A stretch of 64,000 nt of DNA, taken from NCBI RefSeq assembly GCF_900091445.1, contig NZ_LT607733.1, positions 3,550,501-3,614,500 on the forward strand, written 5' to 3'. The stretch is from Micromonospora echinofusca. Its GTDB lineage: Bacteria; Actinomycetota; Actinomycetes; Mycobacteriales; Micromonosporaceae. Shown piece by piece: positions 24,684 to 33,027 of the stretch; position 1 is the stretch's first letter; every line of letters starts with the position of its first letter. A program made the translations under genes and the position numbers. Below the pieces are notes generated by a model. It was not told the DNA's origin, searched no databases, and was given only the letters and a program-made list of their open reading frames with translations.

Positions 24684-25225
24684 ATCAAGCGACCGTCTCG
24701 TACGTGCGATGCCGTCGACACCGACCGCACGAGTCGATCATGAATTGGGACCTGTTGCTGTCGCCGGCGCATCGAGCCCTCTCCAAGCCTGACCTTGAAG
24801 CCGATGGTGGGATCCTGCACGCACCACGTGAACGTGCGAGTCATTGCCGACGTCGACAGTCGGCTTGGGTAGGCGTCACCAACATTGCCGGGCTCGACGC
24901 ATGATCTGTCAGCCGCCCCGGGCATGGCATCAGCGACGCGCTGACCAACACACATGCTGCAACGCAGCAGACAAGGGACATCCGGATACCCGCAGTGGCA
25001 TGCGTCGTTCAAGCGGACGCGGTTCGGGGTCCGAAACGGTCGCGCCAGCAGAAGGGCGGTCGACCGAACAAGCGCGAAGATCCGTGCCTGCGCGATCAGG
25101 CAACGCCACGTTCAAGATCCGGAAGCAAGCTGTCCTGCTACCCAGGCCAGGCAACGAAGATCGTGCTGGCCGTACTCGCGCTGCACCACGTGGAGATCAA
25201 CCGTTGCGCGAGATGAAAGTGGCTG
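24684..25225. other. Degraded, gene-free stretch between IS elements
   Basis: About 540 bp carry no credible gene. Short open frames exist (for example 24995-25216, with basic K-R-S-R-Q-Q-K-G-G-R-P-N-K-R-E-D), but codon bias is poor and no family is recognised. Base composition is visibly lower in GC than the surrounding chromosome. The best reading is decayed mobile DNA. Confidence 0.5.
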
Positions 25226-25229
25226 TGAG

Positions 25230-25503
25230 AGTTGTCGTTGTCTGGCCTGGGGCTGGCTGGCAGGGTCAGCGTCATGACCGCGGGCTGGGTGTGGCTCATG
25301 AAAATGGTGGCCCCACAGGGTGCTCTCAGTGAGATCTGCCCATCCGGTCCGTGGTCGGGCGTCGGCCCTGCCTCTCTCGGTGGCTTGATCAGAAGCTTGC
25401 CCGACCCGTTGCAGCGGATCGTGGCTCATCACAGTCCTGCCTCGAGAACACACTCCTGGGCCGACGCCGTCACGACGTCTCCCCGGGAAGGCAGTACGCC
25501 GCA
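25230..25503 (+). ncRNA. Candidate bridge RNA / left-end non-coding RNA of the IS110 element
   Basis: The 5' non-coding end of IS110-group elements encodes a bridge RNA with two internal loops that pair with target and donor DNA. This stretch has the right position and length. It contains GTGTGG...CCCACA around 25290-25320 as a stem closing a loop, and TCTCA-G-TGAGA at 25325-25335. Loop-to-end pairing could not be verified because the ends of the element are not fixed. The call rests on family knowledge plus position. Confidence 0.45.
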
Positions 25504-26565
25504 ATGGCCATCGTCGCAGACCAGTACGACTTCGTCATCGGCGTGGACACCCACGCCGCCTCCCACACGCTCGCCTTGATCACCGCTGGCACCGGCGTAG
25601 TCGGGCAGCAGGCTCAGTTCCCGACCAGCCCGTCAGGGCTGCGCCGTGCCGTCGACTGGATCGAACGCCACACCCACCAGGCGCCGACGCTGATCGTCAT
25701 CGACGGCGCCGGTTCCTACGGCGCCACCTTCACCGAGCAGCTTTCTGTAGCCGGCTTGACCGTCGCCGAGGCCCCCGACGTTGCGGCCACCACCCGGCGT
25801 CGCCGTGGCAAGAGCGACGCCGTGGACGCCGTCGCGATGGCCCAAGCAGCTCGCAGCCTCGACATGAACGAACTGTGCTGGCCACGCGCCGGCGGCGATC
25901 GCACAGCACTGCGCGTCCTGACAGTGGCTCGCGAACAGATGAGCGGCGAACGCACCCGCGCGGTCAACGCGCTGACCGCGCTGCTGCGCACCGTCGACCT
26001 CGGCATCGACGCCCGCCGCGCCTTGACCACCACGACGATCGCCGCCGTCGCGGCCTGGCGCACCCGCAGCGACAACGCCACCCTGGCCGTCTGCCGCGCC
26101 GAGGCGATCCGGCTGGCGCGTCGCATCCGCGCTCTCGACGCAGAACTCGCCGCCAACCACACCGCGCTGCACGAAGCTGTCACCGCGCAAGCGCCACAAC
26201 TGCTCGCCCTGCCAGGTGTCGGCGCCGTTGTCGCCGCTACCGTTCTGCTGGCCTGGTCCCACCCTGGCCGCGTTCGCTCCGAAGCCGCGTTCGCTGCCCT
26301 GGCCGGCGCCTCACCGCTACCGGCCTCATCAGGCAATACCACCCGCTACCGGCTCAACCGCGGCGGCGACCGACGCCTCAACCGAGCGCTCTACACCGTC
26401 GCGCTGGTCCGCATGGGCCACGACCCTCGCACCCGCGACTACGTGACCCGCCGCACCCGCGAAGGACGCACCAAACGCGAGATCATGCGCAGCCTCAAGC
26501 GCTACATCAGCCGGCAACTCTTCCGGACCCTGAACGGCGCCCACCCAGCCACCAGCACCACTTGA
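25504..26565 (+). CDS. IS110-family transposase (DEDD plus Tnp_20 domain)
   Basis: The 353-residue recombinase begins with the RuvC-like domain (F-V-I-G-V-D-T-H-A-A-S-H-T, then I-V-I-D-G-A-G-S-Y-G and G-K-S-D-A-V-D-A), giving the DEDD acidic residues. The C-terminal Tnp_20 domain has L-L-A-L-P-G-V-G-A-V-V-A-A-T and L-A-G-A-S-P-L-P-A-S-S-G, where a Ser is the nucleophile in this family. The frame is intact. Codon use differs from the chromosome. ATG 25504 is chosen as the first start giving the family N-terminus. Confidence 0.93.
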   Translation: MAIVADQYDFVIGVDTHAASHTLALITAGTGVVGQQAQFPTSPSGLRRAVDWIERHTHQAPTLIVIDGAGSYGATFTEQLSVAGLTVAEAPDVAATTRRRRGKSDAVDAVAMAQAARSLDMNELCWPRAGGDRTALRVLTVAREQMSGERTRAVNALTALLRTVDLGIDARRALTTTTIAAVAAWRTRSDNATLAVCRAEAIRLARRIRALDAELAANHTALHEAVTAQAPQLLALPGVGAVVAATVLLAWSHPGRVRSEAAFAALAGASPLPASSGNTTRYRLNRGGDRRLNRALYTVALVRMGHDPRTRDYVTRRTREGRTKREIMRSLKRYISRQLFRTLNGAHPATSTT

Positions 26566-26770
26566 CAGCTATAGAAGCATCTCACTCGCTGCCGTTGACG
26601 CTGCAGCGGCTCGGCTGCGGCCGATAACCGGTTGCCGCGCGCGGCCGGCATCCGCAATCGTGTCGGCCATGACGTTCTGACGGGCAGCACCCCCATCGCC
26701 GAGGCGCGCGGCACCGACCGGTGTCGTGGTGCCGTCCGTCCATTGCCGTTCACGCGAGAAGCGAGCGTCC

Positions 26771-27946
26771 TTGTCTCAGCACCAGTTCCTGCCGCAGTCC
26801 GCCCCGGCCACCGTCGCCGTGTTCGCCTCCCCCACGAGCTGGATCGAGTCCGACGCCCTGGCGCAGTGCCGACAGGTGGCCGCCCTCGACGGCATGGTCC
26901 ACGTCGCCGCCATGCCGGACCTGCACCCGGGCAAGGGCGCCCCCATCGGCGCCGCCATGGCCTCGACCGTGCTGTACCCGTTCCTGGTGGGCTCCGACAT
27001 CGGCTGCGGCATCGCCGTGTTCCCGATCAGGCTCAAGCGTGCCGTGCCGGAGCGGCTCGCCGCCCGCTTCCCCGACCTCGACCGCCCGCTCGACCCCGAG
27101 CGGGACGCCGACGACCCCGCCTGGGCCGTCCTGCACGGCGACATCCCCGCCGGGCACACCGAAGGACTCGCCACGGTCGGCCGGGGCAACCACTTCGTCG
27201 AACTGGCGCGCGTCGGGACGGTCTTCGAGCCGGGCCACGCGGGCCGCCTCGGGCTCGACGCCGGCGACCTCGTGCTCGTCGTACACTCCGGTTCCCGAGG
27301 GCTGGGCGAGCGCATCCTGCGGGCACACACCGAGACCCACGGCGCCGGCCCCGCCCCTGACCCGGCGGCCTACCTGGCGGCGCACGACGACGCCGTACGG
27401 TGGGGCTCGCTCAACCGCCGGCTGCTGGCCGCCCGGGTCGCCCACGCCCTGGGGGCCGAGCCCACCGCGCCCGTCGTCGACCAGTGCCACAACCTGGTGG
27501 AGGTTCGCGACGGGGTCTACCTGCACCGCAAGGGTGCCGCACCGGGCGACGGCCGCGACGTGCTCGTCGCCGGCACCCGGGGCACCCCCTCCTACCTGGT
27601 GGCCGCCCATGCCGGCCCGGAGGCCAACCACTCGGTGGCGCACGGCGCGGGTCGCAAGATGTCCCGCGCGGACGCCCTGCGGCGCAGCCGGGCCAAGCAC
27701 ACCGTCGAGGAGCTGCGCCGCACCCCCGTGGGTTCGCTGGTGGTGTGCGGCGACCGCCAGTTGCTCTTCGAGGAGGCGCCCACGGCCTACAAACGGATCG
27801 AACGCGTGGTCGACGACCTCGTCGAGCACGGTCTGGCCACCCCGGTGGCCACCACCGTCCCCCTGGTCACCTACAAGACGCCGGACGTCGGGTCCGCCGC
27901 CCGGTCGGACCGTCGGGACGACCGCCGCAGGCGGGGCCGGCCGTGA
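26771..27946 (+). CDS. rtcB: RtcB2-type RNA ligase, partner of PrfH
   Basis: The 391-residue ligase joins RNA 3'-phosphate (or 2',3'-cyclic phosphate) to 5'-OH using GTP and Mn. Visible active-site elements are M-P-D-L-H-P-G-K-G, G-S-D-I-G-C79-G, G-R-G-N140-H141-F, V-H172-S-G-S-R-G and the guanylylated His291 in A-H-G-A-G-R-K-M-S-R. It belongs to the short RtcB branch found with PrfH rather than the tRNA-splicing branch. The TTG at 26771 gives the family N-terminus; an in-frame GTG at 26726 is possible. Its TGA overlaps the GTG of prfH. In this pair the ligase reseals 16S rRNA cut in the decoding centre. It follows an IS-rich tract directly. Confidence 0.92.
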   Translation: MSQHQFLPQSAPATVAVFASPTSWIESDALAQCRQVAALDGMVHVAAMPDLHPGKGAPIGAAMASTVLYPFLVGSDIGCGIAVFPIRLKRAVPERLAARFPDLDRPLDPERDADDPAWAVLHGDIPAGHTEGLATVGRGNHFVELARVGTVFEPGHAGRLGLDAGDLVLVVHSGSRGLGERILRAHTETHGAGPAPDPAAYLAAHDDAVRWGSLNRRLLAARVAHALGAEPTAPVVDQCHNLVEVRDGVYLHRKGAAPGDGRDVLVAGTRGTPSYLVAAHAGPEANHSVAHGAGRKMSRADALRRSRAKHTVEELRRTPVGSLVVCGDRQLLFEEAPTAYKRIERVVDDLVEHGLATPVATTVPLVTYKTPDVGSAARSDRRDDRRRRGRP

Positions 27947-28620
27947 GCACGCACCTGCTGATGTCCGCCGGGCGCGGCCCGCAGGAGTGCGCCTGGGCGC
28001 TGGCCCGGCTGCTGCGCCGTCTCGAGGCCGACGCCGCCCGGCAGGGCCTGACGACCCACCGGGTCGAGACGGTGCCCGGCGACCGGCCCGGCACCTTCCG
28101 GTCGGCCCTGATCCGGATCGACGGAGGCGACGCCCAGGCGTTCACCGCCTCGTGGACCGGCACCCTGTGCTGGCAGGCCCCCAGCCCCTACCGGGCGGGC
28201 ACCGGCCGGAAGAACTGGTACGTCGTCGCCCGACCGTGCCGGCTCGACAGCCCGGTCACGACGTTCGCAGAGGCGGACGTCGACATCGTGGCCTGCCGCA
28301 CCGGCGGGCCGGGCGGCCAGCACCGGAACAAGGCCAGCACGGCGGTGCGCGCGACCCACCGACCCTCGGGCCTCGTGGTCGTGGTCGACACGGAACGGCA
28401 GTTCAGCCTGAACCGCCGCCTCGCCCTCCAGCTGCTGCGGCAGCGCATCGCGCGCGGCGACGAGGCCGCGGGGCGCGCCGTCGTCGCCGCACGCTGGCGC
28501 ATCCACGACGAACTCGTCCGTGGCGACCCCACCCGCGTGGAGCGCCCGGAGCCGTCGGAGCGGGAGGCGGCCCCGACACGTCCGCTGCCGACCCGACGGG
28601 GCCGGGCGGCCGCGTCCTAG
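27943..28620 (+). CDS. prfH: Peptide chain release factor-like protein PrfH
   Basis: The 225-residue protein has the catalytic release-factor domain with T-G-G-P-G-G-Q-H-R-N-K-A-S-T-A-V-R-A-T-H-R (GGQ at 124-126). Upstream is the PrfH-specific W-Q-A-P-S-P-Y-R-A-G-T-G-R-K-N-W-Y-V segment. It lacks the stop-codon-recognition domains of RF1/RF2. Known PrfH proteins enter ribosomes whose decoding centre has been cleaved and hydrolyse the stalled peptidyl-tRNA, after which RtcB2 repairs the rRNA. The start overlaps rtcB by 4 nt (GTGA). The C-terminal 40 residues are Arg/Pro-rich. Its TAG stop shares a CTAG with the convergent kinase gene. Confidence 0.93.
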   Translation: MSTHLLMSAGRGPQECAWALARLLRRLEADAARQGLTTHRVETVPGDRPGTFRSALIRIDGGDAQAFTASWTGTLCWQAPSPYRAGTGRKNWYVVARPCRLDSPVTTFAEADVDIVACRTGGPGGQHRNKASTAVRATHRPSGLVVVVDTERQFSLNRRLALQLLRQRIARGDEAAGRAVVAARWRIHDELVRGDPTRVERPEPSEREAAPTRPLPTRRGRAAAS

Positions 28621-29195
28621 GCGAGGCAGGCGAGCAGGTCCCGGTATGCCTCGTCCTCCCTGCCGTGCTCGCTGCGCACCACCCGCGTGCCGGGCCGGGC
28701 GGCCACGACCGTGAGCAGCCGGTCGTACATGGCCGCCAGCTCCGTGGCTCCGCCGTGGCGGTCGAGCAGGCGCTGGGCGTCGAGATGCGCCGGGTCGCTG
28801 GAGGTACGGCTGCGCTCGGCGAAGCGCCGCAGCGCGTTCTCCTTGTCGTCGAGCAGCACGATCTCGTGGAAGTCCGCGCCGGTGTCGTGCGCGACGCGCT
28901 CGGCCTGCTCGATGAACTCGATGCGGCCGAGGAACTGCGGGACGATCACGTCGTGGCGGCCGGCCAGGTGCGCCCGGGCCGCCGCCAGGGCGACGGTACG
29001 GGCGAGCAGGCCGGCGGGACCGGCATGGTCACGCCACCGGCCGATGAGGTCACGGATCCGGTCGATGTCGAGGTCGAGCGCGAGCGGGTGATCCTCGACG
29101 TAGCGGCGGGCCAACGTCGACTTGCCGCAGCCGGGTGGCCCGTTGAGCACGATCAGGCGCGGCGCCGACGCGGCGGCCGGCGGAGCCTGCGTCAC
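28617..29195 (-). CDS. P-loop AAA/zeta-toxin-like kinase
   Basis: The 192-residue protein has Walker A L-N-G-P-P-G-C-G-K-S-T-L-A-R-R at about residues 18-30, then L-D-L-D-I-D-R-I-R, and a lid area rich in Arg (R-R-F-A-E-R-S-R). It matches the AAA_33 group of small-molecule and polynucleotide kinases. The substrate is unknown. GAGGAGG precedes the GTG. Its stop codon overlaps that of prfH on the other strand by 3 nt within CTAG. A role in RNA-end phosphorylation next to an RNA ligase is tempting but unproven; an antibiotic or sugar kinase is equally possible. Confidence 0.75.
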   Translation of the reverse strand: MTQAPPAAASAPRLIVLNGPPGCGKSTLARRYVEDHPLALDLDIDRIRDLIGRWRDHAGPAGLLARTVALAAARAHLAGRHDVIVPQFLGRIEFIEQAERVAHDTGADFHEIVLLDDKENALRRFAERSRTSSDPAHLDAQRLLDRHGGATELAAMYDRLLTVVAARPGTRVVRSEHGREDEAYRDLLACLA

Positions 29196-29233
29196 GGCGT
29201 GCCTCCTCGCTCGGCCCGGCGGAGCCCGTGGCG

Positions 29234-29267
29234 CCGCCCGTACGGACGCCCACGATCGTACGGGCGG
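29234..29267. terminator. Stem-loop between the BCCT and kinase genes
   Basis: A perfect 11-bp inverted repeat (29234-29244, CCGCCCGTACG, with 29257-29267) encloses 12 nt. It lies 56 nt after the BCCT stop codon on the minus strand, ahead of the kinase gene, so it can terminate BCCT transcription. Confidence 0.6.
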
Positions 29268-29322
29268 ACGCGACGCGGCGCGGGCCGCCCCGGTCCGGGA
29301 CGGCCCACGCCACGGGTGGCGG

Positions 29323-30957
29323 TCAGGAAGCGTCGGTATCGGTGGGCGCCGGTCGTGCGGTGGCCGACACGAGGGCGCGCAGTTGCGGGGCCATCGTGGC
29401 GCTGTCCGGTTCGCGCCGCAGCTCGCGGAGCAGCCCGACCACCATCCCGACCATCACGAACAGGAACGGCAGGGCGGCCAGGATCGTCAGCGACTGGAGG
29501 GCGGACAGCCCACCCGCGAGCAGCAGCACCGCGGCCACCAGGCCGGTCAGGACACCCCACATCGAGACCAGCCAGGCCTTCGGCTCCAGGTTGCCGCGCG
29601 AGGAGAGCGTGCCCATCACCACCGAGGCGGCGTCGGCGCCGCTGACGAAGAAGAGCGCCACCAGCACCATGACCAGGATCGCGGTCACGGTGAAGAACGG
29701 GAACTCCCGCAGCACCGCGAAGAGCGCCGCCTCGGGGCTCTCCTTCACCGCGGCCGACAGGTCGGTGCCACCGAGTTGCAGGTCGACGGCGGTGCCGCCG
29801 AACACCGAGAACCAGACGACGCTGACGAGGCTCGGGACGGCCACCACACCGAGGATGAACTGACGGATGGTGCGGCCCTTGGAGATGCGGGCGACGAAGG
29901 CCCCGACGAACGGGGTCCAGGAGATCCACCACGCCCAGTAGAAGATGGTCCAGCCGGCCATCCACTGCTCGCCACCGAAGGCGCCGGTGCGGAAGCTCAT
30001 CGGAACGAGGTTGAACAGGTAGCCGCCCGTCGACGCGGTGAGCGTGTTGAGGACGAAGACCGTCGGGCCCACCACGAGCAGGAAGAACATCAACGCCACC
30101 GCGAGCACCATGTTGGTGTTCGACAGGAACTGGATGCCCCGCTTGACGCCCGTGACGGCGGAGACCACGAACGCCACGGTGAGCGCCGCGATGATGCCGA
30201 TCGCCAGCGGCGTGGACTTCGGCACGTCCCAGAGGTTGGTCAGGCCGCTGTTGATCTGGAGGGCGCCGAGACCGAGGGAGACGGCCGACCCGAACAGCGT
30301 CGCGAGGATCGCGAAGACGTCGATGGCCCGGCCGGGCCCACGGTCGGCGCGCTCCCCGATGAGGGGGAAGAAGGTACTGCTGATCAGACCGCGCCGGCCC
30401 TTGCGGAAGGTGAAGTACGCCAGCGCCAGGCCCACGACGGCGTAGATCGCCCACGGGTGCAGTGCCCAGTGGAACAGGGAGTACTCCATGGCCACCCGGG
30501 CGGCCTGCGGGGTGTTCGGTTCGTTGAGGCCGCGCGGCGGGGTCGCCAGGTGCGACAGCGGCTCGGCGGCGCCCCAGAACATCAGGCCGATGCCCATGCC
30601 GGCGCTGAACATCATCGCCACCCACGAGACGGTGGAGAACTCGGGCTCGTCGTCGTCGCGACCGAGCTTGATCCGGCCGTACCGGCTGCACGCCAGCCAG
30701 ATCGAGAGCACCACGAAGCCGGTGCTGGCCAGCACGAAGACCCAGCCGAACGAGCGGACCACCCAGTCGAGCGCGGTGCCGCTGACCGAGGCCAGGTTGT
30801 CGGTGGCGACGATGCCCCACGCGACGAAGAGGACGGACACCACGGCGGCGACGCCCAGCACCGTCCGGTCGATGCCCTGCCGGGGGTGGCCCGGTTCGGG
30901 GGGTGCGCCGTCCGGCGGGGTGTCGTCGGTTGCCGGGCCTGTGGCGGACACGGTCAT
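29323..30957 (-). CDS. BCCT family betaine/choline/carnitine transporter
   Basis: The 544-residue protein has 12 membrane segments and BCCT signatures: F-S-A-G-M-G-I-G-L-M-F-W-G-A-A-E-P-L, then W-T-I-F-Y-W-A-W-W-I-S-W-T-P-F-V-G (substrate-binding TM8 with aromatic box). The family imports quaternary ammonium compounds with Na or H for osmoprotection or catabolism. The charged C-terminal tail is short, so osmosensing by a long tail as in BetP is less likely. GGAGGT is 9 nt before the ATG. Confidence 0.93.
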   Translation of the reverse strand: MTVSATGPATDDTPPDGAPPEPGHPRQGIDRTVLGVAAVVSVLFVAWGIVATDNLASVSGTALDWVVRSFGWVFVLASTGFVVLSIWLACSRYGRIKLGRDDDEPEFSTVSWVAMMFSAGMGIGLMFWGAAEPLSHLATPPRGLNEPNTPQAARVAMEYSLFHWALHPWAIYAVVGLALAYFTFRKGRRGLISSTFFPLIGERADRGPGRAIDVFAILATLFGSAVSLGLGALQINSGLTNLWDVPKSTPLAIGIIAALTVAFVVSAVTGVKRGIQFLSNTNMVLAVALMFFLLVVGPTVFVLNTLTASTGGYLFNLVPMSFRTGAFGGEQWMAGWTIFYWAWWISWTPFVGAFVARISKGRTIRQFILGVVAVPSLVSVVWFSVFGGTAVDLQLGGTDLSAAVKESPEAALFAVLREFPFFTVTAILVMVLVALFFVSGADAASVVMGTLSSRGNLEPKAWLVSMWGVLTGLVAAVLLLAGGLSALQSLTILAALPFLFVMVGMVVGLLRELRREPDSATMAPQLRALVSATARPAPTDTDAS

Positions 30958-31279
30958 GGTCTGTGGACCTCCGTGGGCGTCCGGGCGCGCAGGGCGCGTT
31001 GCCGGCGCCGCGCGCCGGTCGGCCCGCATCTCGGGTTGTCCCGCGCCCCGTCTGGGCGCCCGGGAACTCGGACAGGTGTCGCTGAGCGCGCCGACGTCCA
31101 CGGGCGGCTGGGGAGCCGGCCGAAGTTCGACTGCCAGGGACGCCGGCGACGACCGGCGATTACTCTCGGCGTCGATGGTGGAGGAAACCCTGCGGTCCCA
31201 TGACAGTGCTGTGACAAAACCCGGGGCGGCTCGCGAAGGTGGTGGTGACGGCGGCCGGTCGAGCGGGCACAGTGGGGCG
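30958..31279. other. Divergent intergenic region, BCCT / serpin-like gene
   Basis: These 322 nt hold the start signals of both flanking genes. The BCCT ribosome site is GGAGGT at about 30967-30972 (minus strand). CACAGT lies 6 nt before the serpin GTG at 31280, a near match to the leaderless -10 pattern. No small gene, repeat or strong hairpin was seen in between. Confidence 0.4.
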
Positions 31280-32548
31280 GTGACGACCGACATCCGTACG
31301 CCCCTGGCCCGCTACGCCGACCGCCTGCACGCCGTGACCGGCGACGGGCACCACGTCGCCTCCCCGCTCGGCGCGTGGCTGCTGCTGGCGCTCGCCGCGC
31401 CGGCCGCCACCGGTGCGACCCGCGCGGCGCTGGAGGAGGCGCTCGGCACCGACGCGGAGAGCGCCGCCACGGCCGCCCATGCCCTGTTGACGGCGCCGCA
31501 TCCGCTGGTGCCCTCGGCGACCGCGTTCTGGCACCGGTCGGGACGCGCGAGCGCCGGGCTCGACGGGTGGCGGGGGACCCTGCCCGCGTCGACCGCGACC
31601 GGGGCACTGCCGGATCAGGCCGGGCTCGACGCGTGGGCCCGCGAGCAGACGCTCGGGCTCGTGGAGGCGTTCCCGCTGACGGTCACGCCGCAGGTGCTGC
31701 TGGTGCTGGCCAGCGCGCTGGCCACCCGGGTCTCGTGGGCGACCCCGTTCGAGGTGGCACCGGCCGACGCGCTCGGGTCCGGCAGCGCCTGGGCCGGTGC
31801 GCTGCGCCGGGTGCTGCGCAGCCCGCGGTACGGCCACCGCTGCTGGATCGCCGACACCACGCGGGCCGGCACCGTCGCCGTGCACGCCGCCCCCGCCCGG
31901 CCGGCGCGGACCGCCGACGGCGCGGCCGGGTTGCTGGTGGTCTCCGTCGTCGCGGCGCCCGACGTGCCGGCCGGGGACGTCCTGGCGGCGGCCCACGAGC
32001 TGGCGGCGGTCGCCGCCGACACGCCGGAGGGGCACCTGCCGGCACGGCGTTCCCTGTTCGACGTGCCGCTGGGCGAGGGCCCGCTGTGGACGCTGCGCGA
32101 GGAGCCGACCCGCACCAACGCGCCGGAGGGCCGGGAGGAGCGGGCGACGGCGGTGCTGCCCTGCTGGTCGGCCCGCAGCCGGCACGGGCTGAGCGCGCCC
32201 GGCCTGGGTTTCCCGGCCGTCGCGCGGGTGTTCGGGGAGCTGCTGGACGAGCCGGGCCTGGAATTCGAGGCGGCCCAGGCGGCGATGGCCCGCTACGGCC
32301 GGTACGGCTTCGAGGCGGCGGCCGTCACCGGGTTCGCCGCGACGCTCAGCCTGCCGCCGGAGGGGGTGGCCCGGGTCGCGGAGCTGCGCTTCGGCCACCC
32401 GTACGCCGTGGTGGCGGTCGCCACCGACGACCGGGCCGGCGGCGGGACGCCCGGCCCGTGGCACGGCGTGCCGGTCTTCTCCGCCTGGGTCGCCGATCCG
32501 GAGGAGCTGCCGGAGGCCGACGTCGCCGACCGCTACGAGGACGCCTGA
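31280..32548 (+). CDS. Serpin-like protein, divergent
   Basis: The 422-residue protein carries serpin hallmarks in weak form: H-V-A-S-P-L-G-A-W-L-L-L-A-L-A-A near the N-terminus, a middle Q-V-L-L-V-L-A-S-A-L-A-T-R-V-S-W-A-T-P-F-E (serpin: L-V-L-x-N-A-I-Y-F-K-G-x-W), and C-terminal G-V-P-V-F-S-A-W-V-A-D-P. No signal peptide is visible, so it would be cytoplasmic. A reactive-centre loop with the usual small-residue hinge is not evident. It may have kept the fold but lost inhibition. The start is a GTG with CACAGT 6 nt upstream. Confidence 0.65.
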   Translation: MTTDIRTPLARYADRLHAVTGDGHHVASPLGAWLLLALAAPAATGATRAALEEALGTDAESAATAAHALLTAPHPLVPSATAFWHRSGRASAGLDGWRGTLPASTATGALPDQAGLDAWAREQTLGLVEAFPLTVTPQVLLVLASALATRVSWATPFEVAPADALGSGSAWAGALRRVLRSPRYGHRCWIADTTRAGTVAVHAAPARPARTADGAAGLLVVSVVAAPDVPAGDVLAAAHELAAVAADTPEGHLPARRSLFDVPLGEGPLWTLREEPTRTNAPEGREERATAVLPCWSARSRHGLSAPGLGFPAVARVFGELLDEPGLEFEAAQAAMARYGRYGFEAAAVTGFAATLSLPPEGVARVAELRFGHPYAVVAVATDDRAGGGTPGPWHGVPVFSAWVADPEELPEADVADRYEDA

Positions 32549-32567
32549 GGCGGGCGCCGGGCGGCCG

Positions 32568-32945
32568 TCAGGGGGTGTGCGGCTCGGCCATCGCGACGGC
32601 GATCCTGCGGGGGCCGGTGAACGGCTCCCGCCCGTGCGCGGCGGTCATGTTGTCCACGACGAGCACGTCGTCGCGCTGGTAGTCGAAGCGGACGCTCGCC
32701 GCCCGGTACGCGGACCGCAGGTGCTCCATGACGTCGGCGGGGATCTCGCCGCCGTCGCCGTAGTAGGTGTTGGCCGGCAGTCCCTCGGTGCACCGGGGTG
32801 GCGCCCTGCGTGCGCGGCGGGGGTGAGGCAGTGGAAGAACAACGTCAGCGGCCAGCGGGCCTGGTACGAGTTCTCGTTGTGCAGGAAGATCTCCTCGTCC
32901 GGCGGGTAGTCGGTCGAGGTGTAGACCCGCCCGCCGACGTCGCGG
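32568..32945 (-). pseudogene. TauD/TfdA-type (SyrP-like) dioxygenase remnant
   Basis: On the minus strand two pieces of one enzyme survive in different frames. The first (about 32945-32800) reads G-R-V-Y-T-S-T-D-Y-P-P, F-L-H-N-E-N-S-Y and W-P-L-T-L-F-F-H-C-L-T-P-A, including the iron-binding H-x-E. The second (about 32790-32568) reads G-L-P-A-N-T-Y-Y-G-D-G-G-E-I-P and V-D-N-M-T-A-A-H-G-R-E-P-F, with the distal His. About 100 residues between them and all of the N-terminus are missing. Such enzymes hydroxylate amino acids on NRPS carrier proteins, consistent with the thioesterase next door. Confidence 0.8.
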
Positions 32946-32950
32946 ACGGC

Positions 32951-33007
32951 GGCGGGACGGTGGTCCTGACGGCTCGTCGCCCGTCGGCGGGACCGTGGTC
33001 CTGACGG
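32951..33007. repeat. 22-bp direct repeat pair at the oxygenase remnant border
   Basis: GGCGGGAC-S-GTGGTCCTGACGG occurs at 32951-32972 and 32986-33007 with one mismatch, 35 bp apart. It lies exactly where the oxygenase N-terminus is missing. It may mark the deletion joint. Confidence 0.6.
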
Positions 33008-33027
33008 CGACGGCCGTGGCGGGCGGC

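Larger units (their letters stand above)
25226..26590. mobile_element. IS110-family element (approximate limits)
   Basis: A single DEDD transposase gene is preceded by about 275 nt of non-coding DNA. It is followed by a short right end containing TTGACAGCTATAGAAGCATC just after the stop codon. IS110 elements lack terminal inverted repeats, so the exact ends cannot be fixed here. The limits are estimated from where coding ends and the degraded DNA begins. Confidence 0.7.

Noticed and set aside
24680..25012. Minus-strand 110-codon frame between the IS elements
   Set aside because: Poor codon bias, no ribosome site and no recognisable motif.
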